Shown piece by piece: positions 45,619 through 55,833 of a stretch of DNA of 64,000 nucleotides. This DNA comes from an uncultured Oscillospiraceae bacterium (lineage in GTDB: Bacteria; Bacillota; Clostridia; Oscillospirales; Oscillospiraceae), in NCBI GenBank assembly GCA_949494735.1, contig CATABD010000004.1, positions 1 through 64,000 of the forward strand, given 5' to 3'. The stretch's first letter is position 1. Each line of letters opens with the position of its first letter. The notes under the pieces were generated by a model that was given only the letters and a program-made list of their open reading frames with translations, made no database searches and was not told the DNA's origin. The position numbers were made by a program, and so were the translations under genes.

Positions 45619-46659
45619 ATGAACAAAAAAATCTTTATTATTTCGGCGGTGCTTGGGCTTCTCCTTGTCCTGGGCGCCTGTGCGGACAGATCCCCTGATC
45701 GTCAAGGGGATCCTGCCAGCGATCCGTCGGGCGGAGTTTCTTCGGAGGCCTCTGCTGTGTGGAAGCTCTCCATCGCACAGCCGCCGGAGAAGCTGGAGTA
45801 TGAGGAAGGCGAAACCTTCGATCCGGCCGGGGTTGTCATCAACGCCAAGATGAAGGACGGCTCAATACTGGAAAACGTGGCCTATGAGGGGATCATCGTA
45901 GACCAGCCGCTGACGCGGACGTCCCTGTTTGCCAAGTTTGTCTATGGAGGGGAAACCGTGCAGCAGAACATCAAGGTCACGCTAAAGGGGAACCGGGAGG
46001 AGTACTCCGTCGCCAGCACGCAGGGGATTGCGGACAGCCCCCTGGCGGGAAAAGTCATCTTTTGGCTGGGTTCCTCTGTCTCAGAAGGGGCCAGTTCCGG
46101 TCAGGAATCTATGGCGGATTTCCTGGCCAAAAAGCACGGGGCCCAGTGCATCAAGGAGGCCGTGTCCGGCACCACGCTGGCGGACCGGGCCAACAGCAGC
46201 TATGTAAGTCGGCTGGACCAGTATCTGGCCTCTGATGAAAGGGCAGGCCATGTGGACGCGTTCATCTGCCAGCTGTCCACAAACGACAAGGGCTTCCCTG
46301 ATGGCTTTGGCGCTGTGACGCCGGCGGATGTGCGTGACGCGGCAGCCTTTGACACCGCCACCACCTTCGGGGCAATGGAGTACATCATCGCCACAGCCAA
46401 AGACACATGGGACTGCCCCGTATATTTCTACACCAACCCGCCCATGGGCGACGAAAACTATGAAACGATGGTGCAGGCGCTGGAGGAGCTTGCGGAAAAA
46501 TGGGGCGTGACCATCATTGACCTGTATCGGGATCAGGCGTTCAACGACATCAGCGAGGAAGAACAGGCGCTCTATATGGCGGACAGCATCCATCCGACAA
46601 AGGCCGGCTATCGGGAGTGGTGGCTGCCCAAGTTTGAAGAGGCCCTGTCCGGAATTTGA
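45619..46659 (+). CDS. SGNH/GDSL hydrolase lipoprotein with Ig-like N-terminal domain
   Basis: Lipobox LVLGAC; KVIFWLGSSVSEGA block I-like; DSIHPTKAGY C-terminal block. Confidence 0.8.
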   Translation: MNKKIFIISAVLGLLLVLGACADRSPDRQGDPASDPSGGVSSEASAVWKLSIAQPPEKLEYEEGETFDPAGVVINAKMKDGSILENVAYEGIIVDQPLTRTSLFAKFVYGGETVQQNIKVTLKGNREEYSVASTQGIADSPLAGKVIFWLGSSVSEGASSGQESMADFLAKKHGAQCIKEAVSGTTLADRANSSYVSRLDQYLASDERAGHVDAFICQLSTNDKGFPDGFGAVTPADVRDAAAFDTATTFGAMEYIIATAKDTWDCPVYFYTNPPMGDENYETMVQALEELAEKWGVTIIDLYRDQAFNDISEEEQALYMADSIHPTKAGYREWWLPKFEEALSGI

Positions 46660-46685
46660 AAATAGGAAAAGGGGGAGCATCATCC

Positions 46686-47534
46686 ATGCCGATCAAAGCA
46701 GTCCAGCAGTTTATGCTGGGCACGGTGCTGAATAACGAAGCCCAGGCCCGGGACACGCTGCAAAAAATGAAAGACGCCGGGTATGACGGGATCGAGCTGT
46801 GCCGCTTTATGATCCACCCCAGCGGCCTTTTGGTCCGCCTCATCACCAAAGCCGCCGGCATGCCTGTGGGCGGGGGCGGCAGGCTGGACTGGCCCCGGCT
46901 GGTAAAGGAATCCGGCCTCCGGGTGGTCAGCCTGCATATGGACTTGGACAGTGTGGAAAAGGACGTCCCTGCCGCCGCCGCCGAGGCTAAGGCGCTGGGG
47001 GCGAAGTACGCGGTGATTACAGGGATGTACCGCTTCCCCTATAGCGACGAAAAGGCGGTCAGGGAACTGGCCGCCCGGCTGAACCGGGTGGGGGAAGCGC
47101 TGGGGCGTGAGGGAGTCAGCCTGCTCTACCATAACCACAACTGCGAATTGCAGTGGGTAAACCGGGAACAGCGGGCCTACGACCTCCTATTGTCCGAGAC
47201 CAGCCCGGCGGCGGTGGGCTTTGAATTCGACAGCTACTGGTTCACGGAAGGGGGCGCCAGCGCCCTGTCCTGGATGGAGCGGCTGGGGGGACGCATGAAG
47301 CTGTGGCACATCAACGACCGCGGGACGCGGCTGTCCGGGCCGGCCATGACCCCCATCCTGAAAAGCGACAGCATGGAGCTGGGCTATGGGAACATGGATC
47401 TGCTCCCCCTGGTGGAACAGGCCAAGTCTGTGTCTGTGGACGCTGTGATTTTGGAAAGCCACCGCAACTGGGTGGAAAAATCGCCGGTCAAAAGCTTTCA
47501 GCGCAGTGCCGGCTTTTTGGAGAAATACATTTGA
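46686..47534 (+). CDS. Sugar phosphate isomerase/epimerase (xylose-isomerase-like TIM barrel)
   Basis: MKDAGYDGIELC, VVSLHMDLD, LLYHNHNCEL, FEFDSYWF. Confidence 0.85.
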   Translation: MPIKAVQQFMLGTVLNNEAQARDTLQKMKDAGYDGIELCRFMIHPSGLLVRLITKAAGMPVGGGGRLDWPRLVKESGLRVVSLHMDLDSVEKDVPAAAAEAKALGAKYAVITGMYRFPYSDEKAVRELAARLNRVGEALGREGVSLLYHNHNCELQWVNREQRAYDLLLSETSPAAVGFEFDSYWFTEGGASALSWMERLGGRMKLWHINDRGTRLSGPAMTPILKSDSMELGYGNMDLLPLVEQAKSVSVDAVILESHRNWVEKSPVKSFQRSAGFLEKYI

Positions 47535-47547
47535 GTAGGTGAGGCAA

Positions 47548-49479
47548 ATGGAACTACGAACAAGGATCAATATCAATGAGGGCTGGAGCTTCACCGGGCC
47601 ACGCGGCGGGACACAGCGTGTGAACCTGCCCCACACCTGGAACGCGATAGATGGCCAGGACGGTGGGAACGACTATTGGCGGGGGACGTGCATCTACTGC
47701 AAATCCTTTCCCAAGCCGGAGATCGCTGCGGGCCAGCGGGTATACCTGGAATTCCAGGGGGTAAACGCATCGGCCAAGGTGGAGCTGAACGGGACGCTTG
47801 TTGGGATACATAACGGAGGGTATTCCGCCTTCCGCTGGGATGTGACCGAATCAATCTCAGACAGCAACGTGCTGACCGTCCACGTGGATAACGGCGTCAA
47901 CGACCGGGTATACCCCCAGAAAGCGGACTTCACCTTCTACGGCGGCATCTACCGGGATGTCTCGTTAATCGTGGTCAACAAATGTCACTTCGATTTGGAC
48001 TGCCTGGGTGGGTCAGGCATCATGGTCACGGCCAAGCCCATAGAAAACTACAGCAAGGGCGAGGTGCAGGTAAAAACCTGGAGGAACTGCGAAGACGGCC
48101 AGGTGCATATCTCCATTCTGGATGGCGCCGGGAAAAAGGTCTCTGCTATTGATGCGGACAGCGGCAAGCTGGATTTGCCCAATGTGCATTTATGGGATGG
48201 GATAAGGGATCCTTATCTTTACACTGTAGTGGCAACCCTTGCCATAGGGGGTGAAACGGTAGATCAGGTCAGCGCCCGTTTTGGTGTGCGGGACTTCCGG
48301 GTAGATCCCAGAGAGGGCTTTTTCCTCAACGGGCGCAGCTACCCCCTCCGCGGCGTCAGCCGCCACCAGGACTGGAAGGGCCTGGGCAACGCAATTACAA
48401 AGGAGCACCATGAGGCCGATATGGCGCTGATCCGGGAGATGGGGGCCAACACCATCCGGCTGGCCCACTACCAGCACGACCAGTATTTTTACGACCTGTG
48501 CGACCAGTACGGCATGGTGGTGTGGGCGGAGATCCCCTATATCTCCGAGCATATGCCCAACGGCCGCGCCAATACGATCGGCCAGGCCAAGGAGCTGGTG
48601 ATCCAGAACTACAATCATCCGTCTATTGTGGTGTGGGGCGTGTCCAATGAGATCACCATTTCCACCAAGGACAAGGCAGACATGCTGGACAACCACCGGG
48701 TGCTCAACGACCTGTACCACCAGCTGGATCCCACCCGGCTTACCACCCTGGCCTGCTATGCCATGTGCGGGCCCTTCAACAAAACCGCCCACATCACCGA
48801 CGTGGTAAGTTGGAACCTATACCTGGGCTGGTATGTGCCTGGATTGTTCCTAAACGATTTCTGGATTGACTTTTTTCACAAATGCTACCCGGACAGGCCG
48901 CTGGGCTACTCAGAATATGGCTGCGAGGCCATGCCCAACCTGCACTCCTCCAAGCCCCATCGGGGAGACCACACAGAGGAATACCAGTGCATCTATCACG
49001 AGTATATGCTGCGCTGTTTCGAACACAGGCCCTTCCTCTGGGCCACCCATGTGTGGAATATGTTTGACTTTGCCGCCGATGCCCGAGATCAGGGCGGCGA
49101 ACCAGGCATGAACCACAAGGGGCTGGTCACCTTTGACCGCAAAACCAAAAAGGACAGCTTCTACATCTACAAGGCGTGGTGGAGTGATGAGCCCTTCGTC
49201 CACATTTGCGGCAGCCGGTACGTGGATCGGCCCGAATCGACCATCAAGGTCAAGGTCTACTCCAACCAGGGTAGAGTGGCGCTGTATGCAAATGGCAAGC
49301 TTGTGGAAGAAAAGGCCGGAGACAAGGTGTTTGAATTCAAAGTCCCTCTGGAGGGCGATGTGGAGTTGAAAGCGGTTGCCGGCAACTGCACCGACCTATG
49401 CGCTGTTCGCCGGGTAAGTGCACCTAATCCAGCCTATAAACTCCATGGGAAAAGCTCCAACAGCGCCAACTGGGTGTAA
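47548..49479 (+). CDS. GH2 family beta-glycosidase
   Basis: VNLPHTWNAIDGQDGGNDYWRG; IRLAHYQHD; VVWGVSNEI acid/base; GYSEYGCE nucleophile. Confidence 0.92.
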   Translation: MELRTRININEGWSFTGPRGGTQRVNLPHTWNAIDGQDGGNDYWRGTCIYCKSFPKPEIAAGQRVYLEFQGVNASAKVELNGTLVGIHNGGYSAFRWDVTESISDSNVLTVHVDNGVNDRVYPQKADFTFYGGIYRDVSLIVVNKCHFDLDCLGGSGIMVTAKPIENYSKGEVQVKTWRNCEDGQVHISILDGAGKKVSAIDADSGKLDLPNVHLWDGIRDPYLYTVVATLAIGGETVDQVSARFGVRDFRVDPREGFFLNGRSYPLRGVSRHQDWKGLGNAITKEHHEADMALIREMGANTIRLAHYQHDQYFYDLCDQYGMVVWAEIPYISEHMPNGRANTIGQAKELVIQNYNHPSIVVWGVSNEITISTKDKADMLDNHRVLNDLYHQLDPTRLTTLACYAMCGPFNKTAHITDVVSWNLYLGWYVPGLFLNDFWIDFFHKCYPDRPLGYSEYGCEAMPNLHSSKPHRGDHTEEYQCIYHEYMLRCFEHRPFLWATHVWNMFDFAADARDQGGEPGMNHKGLVTFDRKTKKDSFYIYKAWWSDEPFVHICGSRYVDRPESTIKVKVYSNQGRVALYANGKLVEEKAGDKVFEFKVPLEGDVELKAVAGNCTDLCAVRRVSAPNPAYKLHGKSSNSANWV

Positions 49480-49496
49480 GAGGAGGTTGGGATTCC

Positions 49497-49943
49497 ATGA
49501 AGCATGAGGACTTGATCCGGCAAATGTCCTTAGAAGAAAAGTGCTATTTCCTGTCCGGCAAGGACTTCTGGCAGACGCGGAGCGTGGAGCGGCTGGGGGT
49601 GCCCAATATGACCCTGTCCGACGGCCCCCACGGCATCCGCAAGCAGGCCGGGGAGGGGGATCATCTGGGGCTGAACCCGTCCCTGCCCGCCACCTGCTTC
49701 CCCACCGCCGCTACAATTGCGAACTCCTGGGATCCCACACTGGGGGAGGAAATCGGCAAATATTTGGGTATCGAAGCCGCTTCCCAGGGGGTGGGCGTAG
49801 TGCTGGGCGGGATGTGCACCATGGAAATGGCGGAGGGCATCCTTACCATCTGCAACGGCCACTTTTTCAAGGGGCTGGGAGCCGTTGTCGGCGGGTTCTT
49901 CCGCTCGGGTAAGAAACGCAAGGCGGCGGCCGCCATTAAATAA
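49497..49943 (+). pseudogene. Truncated conventional-order GH3 (N-terminal barrel fragment joined to a C-terminal-like tail)
   Basis: MSLEEKCYFLSGKDFWQTRSVERLGVPNMTLSDGPHGIRKQAG then breaks after GVGVVLG into MCTMEMAEGILTICNGHFFKGL; no catalytic Asp. Confidence 0.65.
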
Positions 49944-49955
49944 GGAGGAATTGTT

Positions 49956-51536
49956 ATGAGCCAAGAACCCAATACCACACTGAACCGTGCAAAGCCGTAT
50001 CAGTTGATGCTGTTCCCGCTGAACAACGGCGCGACCAATGTGTATTTTGTCCTGATTTTGTCCTATGTGGCCCAGTTCGGCTCCAGCATTTTGAAGCTGG
50101 GGATGTTTGCCTCCATCATGGTCACGGTGATGCGGGTGGCCGATGCCGTTACCGACCCCATCATCGGTGCTATGATGGACCGCACCAGCACTAAAATCGG
50201 CAAATTCCGGCCCTTCATGATCCTGGGCAGCGCCGTCATGGCGGTAAGCGTTGTCGCGCTTTATGTGCTGCTGCCGTTCATTCCTGAGAGCATGATGTGG
50301 CTGCGCTACGTGGCTTTCGTGGTAGTGTATTTCGTCTGGGTCATCGGCTACACCTTCCAGACCTCCTGCACCCGCGCCGGCCAGACGGTGCTCACCAACG
50401 ACCCCAACCAGCGGCCCATGTTCACCATCTTCAATACGGTGGGATCCCTGCTGGGCATGGGGGTCATGCAATTCATGATCCCGCTGGTGAAGGGGATGTA
50501 CGATGTGAAGGACGCGGCGGGCAACGTTATCACCTCCGGCTACGCCGATCCTATGGTGTACCGTATCATCACCCCCATTGGCATCGCCATCTCCGTGTTC
50601 CTCACCATCCTGGCCATCATCGGCATTGCCGAGAAGGATAACCCCAAGTACTATGGTATCGGCGGCGAAAAGCAGGAGAAGGTGAAGCTCTCCGAATATG
50701 TGGAAATCATCAAAAACAACAAACCCATGCAGCGGCTGATGGTGGCCGGCGCAGGATGCAAGCTGGCCCTGGCCATCGCTACCAACACCACTGTCCTGCT
50801 GGCGCTGTACGGTATCCTGATGGGCAACTACAACTCCCTCTACCTGCCCATGATGGTGCTGGGCTACGTGTGCGCGGTGCCCTTCTTCCTGCTCAGTATG
50901 CGCACCTCCCAGAAGCTGGGCCAGCGGGCCTCCCTGGTGCGCTACGTCTCCGTGGCCCTGGTCTGCTACGTGGGCGTGCTGGCCCTAATGCTGTTTAGCG
51001 ACCACGGTACTCCAGCCCTTATGCTATCCTTCCCGTTCAACGGAGGCGGCGCCATCAACCTGTACACCATCCTGTTCATCGCCTTCTTCGGCATCGGCTA
51101 CGGGGCATACTACGCCACCGCCGATATGCCCATCCCCATGGTGGCCGACTGCTCCGACTACGAGACCTACCGCTCCGGCAAGTACATACCGGGCATCATG
51201 GGTACCCTGTTCTCCCTGGTGGACAAGCTGGTGTCCTCCCTGGCCCAGACGCTGGTGGCGTTTATTTTCCTCATCTGCGCGGGCCTGCACGAACTGCCGG
51301 ACGACGGTACGCCTTACTCCGGCGGCATCAAGGTGGCGGTGATCGTGATGTTCTGTATCATCCCCATGCTGGCCTGGGCGGCCACCCTGCTGGCCATGAA
51401 GGGCTACTCCCTGACTGGCGAGAAGATGAAGACCATCCAGGCGGTGAATGCCGCCCGGAAGGAGGCTGTTGCAGGCGGCATGAGCCTGGGGCAGGCCATG
51501 GAATCTATCACAGACGAAACAGTGGGCAAAAAATGA
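49956..51536 (+). CDS. GPH-family (MFS) glycoside/sugar transporter
   Basis: RVADAVTDPIIGAMMDRTSTKIGKFRPFMILGS; 12-TM pattern. Confidence 0.9.
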   Translation: MSQEPNTTLNRAKPYQLMLFPLNNGATNVYFVLILSYVAQFGSSILKLGMFASIMVTVMRVADAVTDPIIGAMMDRTSTKIGKFRPFMILGSAVMAVSVVALYVLLPFIPESMMWLRYVAFVVVYFVWVIGYTFQTSCTRAGQTVLTNDPNQRPMFTIFNTVGSLLGMGVMQFMIPLVKGMYDVKDAAGNVITSGYADPMVYRIITPIGIAISVFLTILAIIGIAEKDNPKYYGIGGEKQEKVKLSEYVEIIKNNKPMQRLMVAGAGCKLALAIATNTTVLLALYGILMGNYNSLYLPMMVLGYVCAVPFFLLSMRTSQKLGQRASLVRYVSVALVCYVGVLALMLFSDHGTPALMLSFPFNGGGAINLYTILFIAFFGIGYGAYYATADMPIPMVADCSDYETYRSGKYIPGIMGTLFSLVDKLVSSLAQTLVAFIFLICAGLHELPDDGTPYSGGIKVAVIVMFCIIPMLAWAATLLAMKGYSLTGEKMKTIQAVNAARKEAVAGGMSLGQAMESITDETVGKK

Positions 51537-51716
51537 TGAGATCACTTGGATAAATCAACAGCTCCACATTTTTTGAGGTGCTTACGCGCAATGCTGTAAC
51601 AAAATATTTCTCAATCATTCGCCTCTGAAAACATGAAATAAAATGATACAGTATGTTGAAAAAGGGTGGCTTTTTGTCATTGTGGAACACACCCGAATCC
51701 CCTATTATTTATTGTA

Positions 51717-51732
51717 GGATTTGTACAAATCC
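51717..51732. promoter_or_regulatory. 16-bp perfect palindrome, candidate operator
   Basis: GGATTTGTACAAATCC 52 bp upstream of the transporter ATG at 51785. Confidence 0.6.
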
Positions 51733-51784
51733 AGGCTCTGATTGATTGTGACCGTCAAGTAAAATGACAGAGGGAGAGATTGTT

Positions 51785-53257
51785 ATGGTAAAACGCACCA
51801 GAGTTAAAAACCCGGATGCCGTTACGCTGCGAGACTGTTTCGGCACCACCGCGCTGTCCACTGTAAATGGGCTTTGCACCGTGTTCATGTCCAGTCTATT
51901 CATGCAGTATATGACCGACTATGCGGGGCTGGGCGCCATGGGAGCCACGCTGGCCACATCGCTGCTCCTGTTCGCCCGCATCTTTGATGCGGTGGACGAT
52001 CCGATTCAGGGATTTGTGATGGATCGCGGGAAGCGGACCAAGATCGGAAAATACAAGCCCTTCTTCCTCCTCAGCATCCTGCTGACCGGCATTGGCTGCA
52101 TCCTCCTCTACTCGCTCCCGTCTGCCTTTGCGACAAAGCCGGTGCTGATTGTCGTGTGGGTCATCTTCTTCTACCTCATGTTCGACGTTGGCACGTCTTT
52201 CTACAAGGATAACCTCCTGTTTCGGACGATGACCAATGACCCCAATGAACGCTCCAAGCTGGTCATCGGCCCCCGGGTGTGGACCATGATGCTGGGTGTT
52301 GTTACCTCCGCCTTTACGGCCGTGCTGGTTACGGTGAACGAAACGGTTGGGAACTATCACGACTCGTTTGCCATCCTGATCACCGTTATTGTTGGCGCGG
52401 CGATGGTGATTGCCCTGATCGGCTGGTTCTTGGTCAAGGAAAAGCACAGCGCGCAGGGAAATGAGGCAGAACCGGTAAAATTTAAGGACTTCTTCCTTCT
52501 GTTCAAAGAGAACAAGCCCATGGTGATCTATTATTTAAAGGGCATCTTTGCCGGCTTTATCTGGTCCCTCATTTTCGCCACCCCTGCGTACTACATCAAA
52601 TGGGGCTTCTGTACTGACCTTGCCACCGGCGTCACCAACATGGAGCAGTATGGTGTCCTCAACGGCATTTCCTCCATGATGATGCTCATCCCGCTGCTGT
52701 TTGGCGCGGTCATTGGCCGCCCGATCCTGAAGCTCTTTAAGAATAACCCGATCAAAATGACCTGCTCCCTGCTGGTCATGCAGTCGGTGGGCGGCCTGAT
52801 CCTGTTCATTGCCCAAATGACGGGGCTTCTGGCGAAAACTCCCGCGCTGTTCTTCATCACCATGTTCATCATGGCGGTGGGGGTGGGAACCGACTTTGTC
52901 CCCCAGTCCATGGTGGAGATGGAAATCATGGACTACAACATTTACAAAACCGGCAAGGATCGCTCCGCCCTGACCATGGTGGCCGGCGGCTTCATCGTCA
53001 AGGCTCAGGCGGCGCTTTCTGCGGCAATCATCGGCTCTGTGCTCATGGCGATCGGCTACAACGTAGACCCCGTCACCTCTGATTACCTGGGCGAGCTGTC
53101 GCAGATCCCCACCATGCTCAACTGGTTCATCGTCATTATGGGCCTGGTCCCCGCAATTCTCGGCGTGATATCCGCCCTGATCCTGCGTAAATACCCCATT
53201 AAGGAAGACGAGCGCAGGAAGATCCGCGAATGCCTCGATCAGCGCAACGCAGGATAA
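51785..53257 (+). CDS. GPH-family (MFS) sugar transporter
   Basis: FDAVDDPIQGFVMDRGKRTKIGKYKPFFLLS; 12-TM pattern. Confidence 0.9.
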   Translation: MVKRTRVKNPDAVTLRDCFGTTALSTVNGLCTVFMSSLFMQYMTDYAGLGAMGATLATSLLLFARIFDAVDDPIQGFVMDRGKRTKIGKYKPFFLLSILLTGIGCILLYSLPSAFATKPVLIVVWVIFFYLMFDVGTSFYKDNLLFRTMTNDPNERSKLVIGPRVWTMMLGVVTSAFTAVLVTVNETVGNYHDSFAILITVIVGAAMVIALIGWFLVKEKHSAQGNEAEPVKFKDFFLLFKENKPMVIYYLKGIFAGFIWSLIFATPAYYIKWGFCTDLATGVTNMEQYGVLNGISSMMMLIPLLFGAVIGRPILKLFKNNPIKMTCSLLVMQSVGGLILFIAQMTGLLAKTPALFFITMFIMAVGVGTDFVPQSMVEMEIMDYNIYKTGKDRSALTMVAGGFIVKAQAALSAAIIGSVLMAIGYNVDPVTSDYLGELSQIPTMLNWFIVIMGLVPAILGVISALILRKYPIKEDERRKIRECLDQRNAG

Positions 53258-53260
53258 AGC

Positions 53261-54292
53261 TCAGTCCTCCGAATCGTGCCGGCGGTACTCCAACGGTGTG
53301 AGATGATACTCCTGCTGAAATACTTTGTAGAACTGCGTCCTGTTCTCGTATCCCAGCGATGCTGCGATCTGGCTGACCGGGAATTCCGTGTTCCTCAGCA
53401 GACGTGCAGCCTCAGCCAGCTGCACCTTCTGGCAATACGCTTTGAGGGTGTACCCGGTGTGCCTCTTGATGATGCGGGAGATATGCTCACAAGAGTAGTT
53501 GAGCGCCTCCGCAAGCTCAGTCCGGCGGATGACCCCGTGTTGTGCTTCGATCAGCTTCTTGGCCTGCTCCACGGCCATCAGCTCCCGGCTGTGCCCCAGC
53601 GAAACATGGGTGGCCTTATAGACATCGGGGCTTTCCAGCGCGGCAAACAGCCGAAGTAAAGAGGAATAGATGTCAAACTGATAGCCAATCCGCTTCACGG
53701 AAAATGCGCGGATCAGCTCCTGGGTCAGCTGCGGGATCGCGTCCGTCCCCAGAAGGGTAAAGTCCAGGTAGTCCTTTTTATAGGCGGCGCGCTCCGAAAG
53801 GTTGTCACTGAAAAACTGATTGAGGATGCTTTTGTACTGGAACGGCGGCGGAAATGATTTGGGCCACTGCGTCAGCAGCGCGGGGTCGATGCCGATGTAA
53901 ACGATATCCGCGTTTGACATATCTGTTTCCCGGTGCATGGTATTTCGGTTGAGGAGGCAGAGGTTCCCCTGAGTATAGGCGGTCTCTGCCTCCTCAATCA
54001 TGACCCGGACGTCCCCCCGCTGCACATACATCAGCTCGAAGAAGTTATGCTTGTGCATATAGGTTTCATGAAAGAACTCGCTTCTTGCCGGAGTGTGGAC
54101 GCAAAAGGACCACGTATCCATATAGTTGGAAAACAGGTACTCCTGGGGCGTATGGATGCTGGTCACCACCGACAACGGAGAAAAATAGTCCCGCTCGGCC
54201 GTATGGTCGCGAAGATAGTTCGGGCCATGGCTGTCGGTTTGATCCCGCATCTCATCAATGCTGTCAAAATACAGATGTGTCATGTTTTCCAT
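53261..54292 (-). CDS. AraC-family transcriptional regulator
   Basis: C-terminal LAEALNYSCEHISRIIKRHTGYTLKAYCQKVQLAEAARLLRNTEFPVSQIAASLGYENRTQFYKVFQQEYHLTPLEYRR. Confidence 0.95.
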   Translation of the reverse strand: MENMTHLYFDSIDEMRDQTDSHGPNYLRDHTAERDYFSPLSVVTSIHTPQEYLFSNYMDTWSFCVHTPARSEFFHETYMHKHNFFELMYVQRGDVRVMIEEAETAYTQGNLCLLNRNTMHRETDMSNADIVYIGIDPALLTQWPKSFPPPFQYKSILNQFFSDNLSERAAYKKDYLDFTLLGTDAIPQLTQELIRAFSVKRIGYQFDIYSSLLRLFAALESPDVYKATHVSLGHSRELMAVEQAKKLIEAQHGVIRRTELAEALNYSCEHISRIIKRHTGYTLKAYCQKVQLAEAARLLRNTEFPVSQIAASLGYENRTQFYKVFQQEYHLTPLEYRRHDSED

Positions 54293-54354
54293 GCTAACGC
54301 CCCCTTGAGGGCAGTATACCACAAAAATGCGCGTTTTTAAAGGAGGAACCACCA

Positions 54355-55818
54355 TTGAAACGGCAATGCTACAATCCCTATCTCCCCAGCTGGGAATACA
54401 TCCCCGACGCTGAACCGAGGGTGTTCGGCGAGCGGCTGTACATCTATGGGAGCCATGACCTGTTTGGAGCCAAGGAATACTGCGAGGGCAATTACGTCTC
54501 CTGGTCGGCCCCGGTGGGCGACCTTTCCGACTGGCGGTACGAGGGCGTGATCTTCAAAAAAGAGGATACCCCGTGGAATCAGGAAAAGCTGTCCTACTAT
54601 GCCCCGGATGTGGTGCGCGGCACGGATGGGCGGTATTATCTCTACTACTCCGTGGCCAATACGTCCATCACCTCCGTTGCCGTGTGCGACACCCCCGCGG
54701 GGAAATATCAGTATTTGGGCGACGTCCATTTCCCGGACGGGCGGGTTTATGGCTCAAAGCCGGAAGACTGGTTCGTGTTTGACCCCGCCGTACTGGTGGA
54801 CGACGATGGACGTGTTTTCCTCTATGTGGGGAGCGGTCAGGCGTCAAACGGGAACTTTGGACACGAGATCAAAGGCCTGTTTGTGATGGAACTCGCGCCT
54901 GATATGCTGACCATCATCAGCGAGCCGACGATTATCATGCCGGCGGATTTTGACCCCAAGAAGCCAAACTATTGGGAGGGCCCCTCCATCCGCCACATCG
55001 GTGAGTGGTATTATCTGGTCTATCCGGCCACTAATATCACCGGCCTCAATTACGCCATGAGCCTGTTTCCCGACAAGGGTTTTGTCCACAAGGGGCCGAT
55101 CCACTCCTCCAGCGATATCGGTTTGAACGGCAGAAAGCTCATGAACGCCGCCTATCCCATGGGCAACAGCCACGGCGGCATGGTGTGCGTCAACGGCCAA
55201 TGGTACATATTTGACCACCGCACCACCAATGGAGTGAAAAAGAACCGGCAGGCCGTGGCCGAGCCCATTGAGATCCAGGAGGACGGCACGATTCAAATGG
55301 TGGAGGCCACAAGCTGTGGATTGAACGGCGGCCCCCTGAAGGGGATCGGGACCTATCCGGCCTACATTGCCTGCGTCCTTCATCACGCCGGGGTGTTTGG
55401 CATCCGCAACCCTATGGGCGGGCCTGAGATCACCCAGGACGGCCCGGACTATGAACCGCCGGAGCCAGAGGACGGCGAAGTGACGATGGACACGGAGCTT
55501 ACCGCGCCAACGGCCTATGTCTCCAAAATGAAGAATGGCAGCGTCGCCGGGTTCCGATATTTTGACCTGGAAGAAACCACGCGCATCGACGTGACGGTTC
55601 GCGGCGGGGGCGGCGTACTGGAGCTTTTGCCCGGGGAAAAGGGTGTCGTCATAGCTTCCATTTCCATTGCCGCCGCGGACAAATGGACGGCTGCCGGCAC
55701 GAAATTCAACGCCAAGCGGCTGGCGCTGGAAAGCCGCCGGCCCATCGGCTCCTGCCCCCTGTATTTTCGGTATAAGGGCAAAGGCGCCCTTGATATTTTG
55801 AACTTTACACTCGCATAA
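54355..55818 (+). CDS. GH43 family glycosidase (TTG start)
   Basis: NPYLPSWEYIPDAEPRVFGERLYIYGSHD; YYAPDVV; FDPAVLVDDDGRVFLY; YWEGPSIR; C-terminal CBM-like region. Confidence 0.88.
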   Translation: MKRQCYNPYLPSWEYIPDAEPRVFGERLYIYGSHDLFGAKEYCEGNYVSWSAPVGDLSDWRYEGVIFKKEDTPWNQEKLSYYAPDVVRGTDGRYYLYYSVANTSITSVAVCDTPAGKYQYLGDVHFPDGRVYGSKPEDWFVFDPAVLVDDDGRVFLYVGSGQASNGNFGHEIKGLFVMELAPDMLTIISEPTIIMPADFDPKKPNYWEGPSIRHIGEWYYLVYPATNITGLNYAMSLFPDKGFVHKGPIHSSSDIGLNGRKLMNAAYPMGNSHGGMVCVNGQWYIFDHRTTNGVKKNRQAVAEPIEIQEDGTIQMVEATSCGLNGGPLKGIGTYPAYIACVLHHAGVFGIRNPMGGPEITQDGPDYEPPEPEDGEVTMDTELTAPTAYVSKMKNGSVAGFRYFDLEETTRIDVTVRGGGGVLELLPGEKGVVIASISIAAADKWTAAGTKFNAKRLALESRRPIGSCPLYFRYKGKGALDILNFTLA

Positions 55819-55833
55819 CGAAGGAGGATAACC

